NCBI GenBank assembly: GCA_019510535.1
Contig: JAEKKE010000373.1
Coordinates: 1 to 6,153 of the forward strand
DNA length: 6,153 nt
Direction: 5' to 3'
Origin: Acidobacteriota bacterium
GTDB lineage: Bacteria > Acidobacteriota > Terriglobia > Terriglobales > Acidobacteriaceae
Position 1 is the first letter of the stretch. The number at the start of each line of letters is the position of its first letter. Positions 1 through 5,110 of the stretch are shown one piece after another. The notes below the pieces were generated by a model. The model saw only the letters and a program-made list of their open reading frames with translations. It was not told where the DNA came from and did not search any database. A program made the translations under genes and the position numbers.

Positions 1-1
1 G

Positions 2-1762
2 CAGTATCAGAACAACTATGGCAATGCATTGAAGGGCGCCGGGCGCCACGGTGAGGCGGTTCGCCATTACGAGCGGGCAATTGCCTTGCATCAGGACTCC
101 ATTGAGCCCTTTTACAATCTGGGCGTCACACTGCTTGAGATGGGTAACCTGACGGCAGCAGAGACCAGGCTGCGTTTTGTATTAACCATGGATCCTGATC
201 ACGGCCTGACGCATGTAAACCTGGCGAATATCCTCAACATGCGCGAGCAGTTGGAGGAAGCCGAGCCGCACTATCAATTCGCCGTTGGGGTCATGCCGCA
301 GGAAATACGGCTGCTGAATAACTACGGACAACTTCTAAGCAAACAACACCGCTATCCTGAGGCAGAGGCGTATTACCGGCGAGCCATCGAGCTCGACGCA
401 ACCTTTGCCCCTCCCTTCGTTAACCTGGGAGAGCTGATGGGACATCATGGGTTTGTCGCCGAGGCGGAGACCCTGCTGCGGCATGCTATTCGGCTGGATC
501 CCAATCTGGCTCAGGGGCACAGTAACCTGCTGTTTACGCTTTCTCTACGGGATAACTGCACTTCGGCGGCAATCCTGACGGAACACCGTATTTATGCAGA
601 GCGCTTTGAAACGCCGCTGAAGTCTCAATGGGGGAACTACGCCAACACACGCGAGCCCGACCGGACTTTGCGTGTAGGCTTCGTCTCGGGCGATCTGCGC
701 AATCATCCGGTTGTCCGCTACCTGATGCCTGCGCTCGAGCGGCTTGCACAGCATACGGACCTGCAGCTCTATGCCTACAACGTCAGCCGACAGTACGACA
801 CAGTAACAGAGCAGTACAAGGAGTTGTTCGATTCCTGGCGCGGAGCCGCTACAGCCTCGGATGAGGCGCTTGCACGCGCCGTACGCGCCGACGTAATCGA
901 CATCCTCTTCGATCTTTCCGGTCATAGCGGCGACAATCGCATGCTGACCTTCGCGCGCAAACCAGCTCCCCTGCAGATGAGTTGGATTGGCTATTTAGCG
1001 ACGACTGGCCTGGATGCCATGGATTATTTTGTCGGCGATGCGAATCTGATTACGCCCATCGAACGGTCACAGTTCTCCGAGAAGATTCTCTACCTCCCGG
1101 CCATCACGACGTTCGCACCATATGAACCAGCACCTGAACGAAACGAACTTCCCGCACTGACCAACGGGTACTTCAGCTTCTGCTGCCTTTCACGTATCAA
1201 CAAGCTAAACCAGCCTCACATCGCGTTGTGGGCCAGGATTCTGAAGGCGGTACCGAGCTCGCGGATGATCCTTGCAACCATGTCCAATGGTGCTCCCCCG
1301 GAGACGGTAAAGGCGTGGTTCGTGGCTGAAGGTATATCGCAGGAGCGCTTGGTCTTCCTGCATGCGCGATCTGTGCTGGAACAACTGGAACAGTATCGGA
1401 TGGCCGATCTCTGCCTGGACACCTTCCCCTATAACGGCAGCACAACCACCAGCCATGCCTTATGCATGGGAATCCCGACCCTCACCCTCTGCAGCGAACT
1501 CGTCTCCGGCCGGATGGGAACGTCGATCGCCTCCCATGTGGGTATTCCAGAGTTCATTACGCATACCCAGGATGAATTTGTGCAGAAGGCCGTCTCGTGG
1601 ACGCAAGACCTGCACGTGCTGAATCAATTACGGCGCGAACTGCCTTCCATGTTCGCGAGCAGCGCGTTGCGTCAACATGAACAAGTTGCAGGCGTGCTCG
1701 CGGGGAAACTTCGCACGGCCTGGAAACGTTGGTGCGCAGGACTTCCCGCCGAGACTTTCTAG
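2..1762 (+). CDS. TPR-repeat GT41 (O-GlcNAc transferase-like) glycosyltransferase, 5' partial
   Basis: This is probably a soluble protein glycosyltransferase that moves a sugar from a nucleotide donor to Ser/Thr of a protein. The frame is open to the left edge and the residues before the TTG at 29 (NNYGNAL) already belong to a TPR, so the true start lies upstream. Counting from codon 29 as residue 1, about five 34-residue TPRs fill residues 1-165, with typical NLG...A...Y/A...P spacing. The GT41 catalytic region follows: GFVSGD..NHP (N225, H226, P227), DLSGHSGDNR (295-304), WIGYLATTG (319-327), a Lys in SRINK (K392) that probably matches the UDP-phosphate-binding Lys of human OGT, and DTFPYNGSTTT (464-474), the donor-binding loop. 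Catalytic and donor motifs look intact. The sugar and the target proteins cannot be told from sequence. It ends with TAG, 23 bases before the stop of the convergent gene, and no terminator hairpin is visible between them. Family call sure, substrate unknown. Confidence 0.93.
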   Translation, partial: QYQNNYGNALKGAGRHGEAVRHYERAIALHQDSIEPFYNLGVTLLEMGNLTAAETRLRFVLTMDPDHGLTHVNLANILNMREQLEEAEPHYQFAVGVMPQEIRLLNNYGQLLSKQHRYPEAEAYYRRAIELDATFAPPFVNLGELMGHHGFVAEAETLLRHAIRLDPNLAQGHSNLLFTLSLRDNCTSAAILTEHRIYAERFETPLKSQWGNYANTREPDRTLRVGFVSGDLRNHPVVRYLMPALERLAQHTDLQLYAYNVSRQYDTVTEQYKELFDSWRGAATASDEALARAVRADVIDILFDLSGHSGDNRMLTFARKPAPLQMSWIGYLATTGLDAMDYFVGDANLITPIERSQFSEKILYLPAITTFAPYEPAPERNELPALTNGYFSFCCLSRINKLNQPHIALWARILKAVPSSRMILATMSNGAPPETVKAWFVAEGISQERLVFLHARSVLEQLEQYRMADLCLDTFPYNGSTTTSHALCMGIPTLTLCSELVSGRMGTSIASHVGIPEFITHTQDEFVQKAVSWTQDLHVLNQLRRELPSMFASSALRQHEQVAGVLAGKLRTAWKRWCAGLPAETF

Positions 1763-1785
1763 AGCCAACTGCCTCGCCAAGCGCA

Positions 1786-2283
1786 CTATCCTTTTTTGCT
1801 ACGAGTCCGCGCCGCCTTGCGAGCTGCACTGCGAAGGCCTTCCTTACCCTTGGTAGCTACAGCCTTCATTGCTGCCTCGTGCCGGCTCTTTGAGGTCCGC
1901 TTACTCGAAGCTGTCTTCGCCTGTTTTGAGAGGGCTCCGCGTGTCGCGGACCTGTGAGATTCGCGCTGCAGTACCCGCTCCCTGGCCCGAGAACGTTTAG
2001 GAGAAGCCGGTTCGGCTCCCTCCTGGCCTTTTTCGTACTCTCTCTCAGCGGACTTGCGGGTGCTCTCCTTTGCCTGTCCTTTCCCTGGAGGAGCAAGCGG
2101 AATTCCAGCTCTGCGTGCTTTGCTGAGACCGATTGCGATCGCCTGCTGCGGCGATCGGGCACCGTGTTTCCCTTCCCGAATATGCTCGATCTCCTCATGC
2201 ACAAATTCGCCAGCCGCGGTTGAAGGAGACTTTCCCTCACGAAGATCGTTCTTAGCCCGTTCGGTTGTTGCTTTCTCTGGCAT
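1786..2283 (-). CDS. DUF6496-type small basic protein with Lys/Arg-rich tail
   Basis: A 165-residue protein of unknown function that I recognise as a DUF6496-type protein. The N-terminal 60 residues are the conserved part. They contain two REGK motifs (residues 15-18 and 36-39), each followed by SP, and the stretch QQAIAIGLSKARRAG (46-60). Residues 65-165 are a low-complexity tail rich in Lys, Arg, Ala, Ser and Glu, ending in RTRSKKG and resembling histone H1-like tails. There is no signal peptide or membrane segment, so it should be cytoplasmic. The start is fixed by a perfect AAGGAGG at 2289-2295, five bases before ATG 2283. The same frame stays open to an ATG at 2397, but that extension is not homologous to anything I know and lacks a ribosome site. 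Binding to nucleic acid through the tail is inference from charge only; a stress or nucleoid role is a guess. A candidate ECF-type promoter lies just upstream. Confidence 0.85.
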   Translation of the reverse strand: MPEKATTERAKNDLREGKSPSTAAGEFVHEEIEHIREGKHGARSPQQAIAIGLSKARRAGIPLAPPGKGQAKESTRKSAEREYEKGQEGAEPASPKRSRARERVLQRESHRSATRGALSKQAKTASSKRTSKSRHEAAMKAVATKGKEGLRSAARKAARTRSKKG

Positions 2284-2288
2284 GTCGT

Positions 2289-2295
2289 CCTCCTT
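2289..2295 (-). promoter_or_regulatory. Shine-Dalgarno of the DUF6496 gene
   Basis: AAGGAGG on the minus strand lies five bases before ATG 2283. It is a near-perfect anti-16S match and decides this start over the in-frame ATG 114 bases further upstream. Confidence 0.85.
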
Positions 2296-2304
2296 ACGAT
2301 GTCT

Positions 2305-2333
2305 ACGACGGAGAAAGACGGGGGGAGGTTTTC
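2305..2333 (-). promoter_or_regulatory. Candidate ECF-sigma-like promoter of the DUF6496 gene
   Basis: On the minus strand GAAAAC (2333-2328) is followed after exactly 17 bases by CGTCGT (2310-2305). An AAC-type -35 with a CGTC-type -10 is the general form of ECF sigma promoters. Transcription would start near 2298, giving a leader of about 15 bases that just includes the AAGGAGG site. The plus-strand gene at 4277 has an element of the same form and spacing. This is pattern matching by eye; no transcript data support it. Confidence 0.35.
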
Positions 2334-2366
2334 TTTTGCTCTTCCCCAGAAGACGGCCGAGCTCAT

Positions 2367-2401
2367 CGCCTGAAGGCGTGCATCCGATGACTGACATCAG
2401 T
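2367..2401. repeat. Two short inverted repeats between the small membrane gene and the DUF6496 gene
   Basis: Two small dyads lie in the 131-base gap 2284-2414. CGCCTGAAGGCG (2367-2378) has four- to five-base arms, and ACTGACATCAGT (2390-2401) has five-base arms, with a further ATCAGT copy next to it at 2403-2408. Neither is followed by a T-run on either strand, so they are poor intrinsic terminators. They could be weak operators or chance. Confidence 0.3.
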
Positions 2402-2414
2402 AATCAGTGACACC

Positions 2415-2558
2415 CTAGTTGCGATAGAACCACCAGATCGCTATGGATACCAGAATGACGAGAACCACGAGGCCGAGGGTTTTCATGATGCTGGAATTGA
2501 TACCGGCTTCCGGTGGGCGTCCTACGACGGGTAAACCTTCTGGCGTTTTGTGTTCCAT
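2415..2558 (-). CDS. Small single-pass membrane protein, function unknown
   Basis: A 47-residue protein: a polar, Pro-rich N-terminal part (KTPEGLPVVGRPPEAG, residues 4-19) and one hydrophobic helix at about residues 28-45 (LGLVVLVILVSIAIWWF), ending FYRN. I do not recognise the family. The helix with its aromatic belt near the C-terminus is what argues for a real gene. The start is uncertain: ATG 2558 has a weak GAGA-type ribosome site 9 bases or so upstream and lies directly after a hairpin. Longer in-frame versions from ATG 2570, ATG 2609 or TTG 2621 would place that hairpin inside the coding region. It follows the multicopper oxidase on the same strand, 65 bases after its stop, so it may be co-transcribed. 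It could be an accessory membrane peptide of the oxidase, but nothing in the sequence proves this. Confidence 0.55.
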   Translation of the reverse strand: MEHKTPEGLPVVGRPPEAGINSSIMKTLGLVVLVILVSIAIWWFYRN

Positions 2559-2567
2559 TCCGTCTCT

Positions 2568-2593
2568 CATGGACGCCAAAGATGGCGCCCATG
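2568..2593 (-). repeat. Strong stem-loop between multicopper oxidase and small membrane gene
   Basis: On the minus strand CATGGGCGCCA, loop TCTT, TGGCGTCCATG form an 11-bp stem with a single G-U pair and a tetraloop. It begins 30 bases after the oxidase stop and ends nine bases before ATG 2558. No U-run follows, so it is not a classical intrinsic terminator. The G-U pair becomes an A-C mismatch in a plus-strand transcript, which fits a role in the minus-strand mRNA, such as 3'-end protection of the oxidase message or control of the small gene. Confidence 0.6.
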
Positions 2594-2623
2594 GGTAAGT
2601 TGGTTGCATCCCTGCAAGCAAGC

Positions 2624-4087
2624 TTAGGTGTAACGGAAAAGAGCTTTGAAGCCGTAGTCCATGTGGTTCTGGATATGGCAGTGGAACAGAGTCAGCCCAG
2701 GCTGGTCAGCAACAAAATCTACGGAGGCGCGGCCGAAATACGGCACCACCACCGTATCTTTGATCAGACCGTGGGTCCATTTCCCGTTGAGCTCAACGAG
2801 TTCCGTCTGATGGCGATGGAGATGCATCGGGTGGGCATCATCCGTGCGATTGCGATAGATGAGACGGTAGTGCTTGCCCTGTTCCAAAACAAACTCACGT
2901 TCGTGCGGATACGGTTTGCCGTTGATGAGCCAGGCATTGAACTTGCCCATGCCCGACGGCATCTTCTCGAAGACCATGTCGATCACCGCATCCGGCTTCT
3001 GTGCCGGTGCTCCCGGCTTACCGAAGAGGGTGTAGTCCCAGTTTGCCGGTCCGGGCTTGGTCCAAACCGCTTTTTTGTGCTGGTTGGCATACTCGACGAT
3101 GATGCCGAGGCCGGCGTTGCGGATCATGTCATTTGTTGCGCCGAGTATCCACACGCCCGGATTGTTCATCTCCACAATGGCGCAGACACGTTCCCCAGCT
3201 CCCAGGAAGACTGCATCCACCTCCACTGGCGTAGGGACGGGATTGCCATCCATGGCGATAATTCGGAATTTGTGACCGGCGAAGGCGATACGCCGGTTCT
3301 CAATCGCAGATGCATTCAGCAGATGGAAGAGAACCCGGTCTCCCTGTTTTACCCGGATGGGCTGACCTGCCCCCAATGCCTTGTCGTTGATGGAGTAGGT
3401 CATGGAGCTGACCTCTAGCCCTGGTGAGCCAGGCAGGTCGCGGGTCGGCTTTTCTGGTTGAAGCGCTGGTTTGCCGTCTTCGTCGTCATCGTCTTCCATG
3501 GTCGAGGAGAAGAATGGCTCCCAGTCGCGGAGGGCGAGAAAGTGTTCCTGGTCGTAATGGCCCGGGTCACCCGATGCCGGGTCGATGTACACGAAGCCGA
3601 ATTGTCCGGTATAGGTACCCTTGTGCAGGTCAGATTCAGCCATGGCGTGGGTGTGATACCACCGGGAACCGGCAAGGGCTGGCGTAAATTGCAGGCGGCG
3701 TGTCCCTTGCGGCGGAATGGGACGAGCTCCCTGCTCTTCCACGCCGTCAGTTTCGGGCGAGATCAGAAAGCCGTGCCAGTGAACGAGTTCCGGAGTATCC
3801 GTCCGGTTGATGACGTCAACCGTAACCGGCTTTCCCTCTTTCATGCGGAGGATCGGTCCAGGCGAGCTTCCGTTATAGCCAATCGTCGACAAGATGCGAT
3901 CCGGGGCGAGCTCCACAGTCACGGGTTCGATGTGAAGGGTAATATCGGCAGGCCGTCCTGCGGCGGGTTGCCCCTGGGGAGGCATCGCCATCTGCCCCGT
4001 CTGGGATAGGCCGTACAGACCGGTATCTCGCAGACCGGGAGCAGCCAGCGCCATGGCGCCGGAACGTAGAAAATCTCGCCGTTTCAC
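2624..4087 (-). CDS. Tat-exported multicopper oxidase (laccase-like), three cupredoxin domains
   Basis: A periplasmic copper oxidase that takes electrons from a reducing substrate and reduces O2 to water. At 487 residues it has the usual three-cupredoxin length, with domains at roughly 48-170, 180-335 and 370-487. All copper ligands are visible: HWHG (H103, H105), WYHTHA (H145, H147), HPMHLHRH (H419, H422, H424) and HCHIQNH (H469, C470, H471, H475). The eight trinuclear-cluster His are complete, and type 1 copper has H419, C470 and H475. The axial position, five residues after H475, is Phe480, where bacterial enzymes usually have Met. The N-terminus MKRRDFLRSG is a twin-arginine signal. The start is GTG at 4087 with GAGGG at 4093-4097. 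An acidic run of seven residues (198-204) sits in a domain 2 loop. The substrate (Cu(I), phenolics or Mn) cannot be assigned; there is no Met-rich segment of the CueO type. The gene is transcribed divergently from the DUF4159 gene. Confidence 0.95.
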   Translation of the reverse strand: MKRRDFLRSGAMALAAPGLRDTGLYGLSQTGQMAMPPQGQPAAGRPADITLHIEPVTVELAPDRILSTIGYNGSSPGPILRMKEGKPVTVDVINRTDTPELVHWHGFLISPETDGVEEQGARPIPPQGTRRLQFTPALAGSRWYHTHAMAESDLHKGTYTGQFGFVYIDPASGDPGHYDQEHFLALRDWEPFFSSTMEDDDDEDGKPALQPEKPTRDLPGSPGLEVSSMTYSINDKALGAGQPIRVKQGDRVLFHLLNASAIENRRIAFAGHKFRIIAMDGNPVPTPVEVDAVFLGAGERVCAIVEMNNPGVWILGATNDMIRNAGLGIIVEYANQHKKAVWTKPGPANWDYTLFGKPGAPAQKPDAVIDMVFEKMPSGMGKFNAWLINGKPYPHEREFVLEQGKHYRLIYRNRTDDAHPMHLHRHQTELVELNGKWTHGLIKDTVVVPYFGRASVDFVADQPGLTLFHCHIQNHMDYGFKALFRYT

Positions 4088-4092
4088 CTGGG

Positions 4093-4097
4093 CCCTC
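4093..4097 (-). promoter_or_regulatory. Shine-Dalgarno supporting the GTG start of the multicopper oxidase
   Basis: GAGGG on the minus strand lies five bases before GTG 4087. The GTG places the twin-arginine motif at residues 3-4, as expected for a Tat signal, and no better start lies upstream in frame. Confidence 0.7.
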
Positions 4098-4181
4098 GCG
4101 TGAAGGTGATGGTCTCACGGTAAGAATTTCTCAGGCAAGCAGCTGCCGGCATACCGATAAGACGCAGTGCATAGAAAAAAG

Positions 4182-4194
4182 ACGAAACTTTCGT
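4182..4194. promoter_or_regulatory. 13-base perfect palindrome in divergent intergenic region (candidate operator)
   Basis: ACGAAA-C-TTTCGT is a perfect 6-1-6 inverted repeat. It lies at about the middle of the 189-base region between the divergent oxidase and DUF4159 genes and abuts the candidate -35 box that starts at 4195. A regulator bound here could control one or both genes. No regulator gene is in the window. Confidence 0.4.
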
Positions 4195-4223
4195 GGAAAC
4201 AACTCCTTGAGTCGCTTCGTCTA
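4195..4223 (+). promoter_or_regulatory. Candidate ECF-sigma-like promoter of the DUF4159 gene
   Basis: GGAAAC (4195-4200) and CGTCTA (4218-4223) are separated by 17 bases, an AAC/CGTC arrangement typical of ECF sigma promoters. The predicted start near 4230 would leave a leader of roughly 47 bases before ATG 4277. No good sigma-70 pair was found in the region: TTGAGT (4207-4212) and TATACG are 23 bases apart. Confidence 0.4.
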
Positions 4224-4263
4224 TCCTGCAAGCCTTATACGCACGTAGACTGAGTACCTTCTC

Positions 4264-4270
4264 AGGAGGT
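4264..4270 (+). promoter_or_regulatory. Shine-Dalgarno of the DUF4159 gene
   Basis: AGGAGGT lies six bases before ATG 4277, a near-perfect match that fixes this start at the head of the signal peptide. Confidence 0.85.
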
Positions 4271-4276
4271 CGCACG

Positions 4277-5071
4277 ATGAAGCTGCTTGCCGCTACCGCA
4301 GTTGCCGCCGTCGCCCTTGCCTGCTGCTCCGTCGTTCGGGCTTACCAACGGACCGCCTACTTCGGGTTTGATGATTCGGAGCAGCGCCAGGCTCGGAAAG
4401 CCGAGTTCGTCTGGTCACGCCTGGCTTACACCTCCCGCTCCGGCGGCAATGGATACGGCTGGGGGTGGGGACGCGCGGCATGGTCCCGCGACTACCCGAA
4501 GGCCGATCGACAGCTTCTGGTAGCGATGAAGCGCCTTACACGGATCGAAGGCCGTCCTTACGAGCAGGTCGTCGACCTGGATTCAGACGCCATCTTCGAA
4601 TATCCCTGGGTCTACGCCGTGCAGGTGCAGGCCTGGACCTTCTCCGATGCGGAGGCGAAGCGCCTGCGCGACTACCTCAACAAAGGTGGATTTCTGATGG
4701 TCGACGACTTCCACGGAACCCAGGACTGGGAGGACTTCATGGAAGGCATGCGCCAGGTCCTTCCGGACCGCCCGGTAGAAGACCTGCAGAGTGGGGACGA
4801 GATCTTCCATGTTTTGTATGACATGGATGACCGCATCCAGGTTCCGGGCGAACACTACATCCGAACCCACCACACGTATGAGAAAGACGGCTTCACCCCG
4901 AAGTGGCGGGCCATCCGTGATGACAAAGGGCGCATCATGGTTGCGATCTGTCACAACATGCATCTGGGTGATGCATGGGAGTGGGCTGACGATCCCGATT
5001 ACCCGGAAAAGTTTGCCGCACAGGCATTTCGTGTCGGCCTGAATTACATCGTGTATGGCATGACGCATTGA
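4277..5071 (+). CDS. Secreted DUF4159 domain protein
   Basis: A 264-residue protein of the DUF4159 family, molecular function unknown. Residues 1-22 form a Sec signal peptide (KLLAATAVAAVALA core, likely cleavage VRA|YQ). The two Cys at 16-17 do not form a good lipobox, since -3 is Ala. Recognisable family features are a Gly/Trp-rich segment (GYGWGWG, 59-65), DYPKAD (72-77), the conserved core YPWVYA..VQAW (109-120), LRDYLNKGGFLMVDDFHG (130-147), IFHVLYDM (176-183) and CHNMHLGDAWEW (225-236), ending GLNYIVYG. The core looks like a class I glutamine amidotransferase-like fold without an obvious nucleophile triad, so it is more likely a binding than an enzymatic domain; that is inference. The gene starts after a perfect ribosome site and is followed after 39 bases by the vWA gene, so the two are likely one operon. 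Such pairs commonly sit with MoxR, DUF58 and BatA-like genes. Confidence 0.9.
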   Translation: MKLLAATAVAAVALACCSVVRAYQRTAYFGFDDSEQRQARKAEFVWSRLAYTSRSGGNGYGWGWGRAAWSRDYPKADRQLLVAMKRLTRIEGRPYEQVVDLDSDAIFEYPWVYAVQVQAWTFSDAEAKRLRDYLNKGGFLMVDDFHGTQDWEDFMEGMRQVLPDRPVEDLQSGDEIFHVLYDMDDRIQVPGEHYIRTHHTYEKDGFTPKWRAIRDDKGRIMVAICHNMHLGDAWEWADDPDYPEKFAAQAFRVGLNYIVYGMTH

Positions 5072-5110
5072 TCAACGAAACCATAGGCAGGAAACCAGGC
5101 TCCGCGGCAC

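Noticed and set aside
1763..1800. A T-run (1791-1796) after the glycosyltransferase as an intrinsic terminator
   Set aside because: No stable stem precedes it on the plus strand, and the run is explained by two Lys codons of the convergent gene.
2284..2397. An N-terminal extension of the DUF6496 protein to ATG 2397
   Set aside because: The perfect AAGGAGG just before ATG 2283 and the family's typical MPEK-type start argue for the shorter form.
2513..3418. A 301-codon plus-strand open frame opposite the multicopper oxidase
   Set aside because: It lies wholly antisense to a gene with all family motifs, gives no recognisable domain, and is the usual by-product of GC-biased codons on the other strand.
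3476..3496. The GAY-repeat acidic run in the oxidase as a tandem-repeat locus
   Set aside because: It is only seven codons of Asp/Glu in a surface loop; a low-complexity insertion is enough to explain it.
4084..4275. A 63-codon minus-strand frame across the divergent intergenic region
   Set aside because: It has no domain or signal, overlaps the oxidase start out of frame, and would cover the regulatory region of both divergent genes.
4314..4330. A lipoprotein reading of the DUF4159 signal peptide at Cys16-Cys17
   Set aside because: The residue at -3 is Ala rather than Leu, Val or Ile, and a better signal peptidase I site (VRA|YQ) follows.
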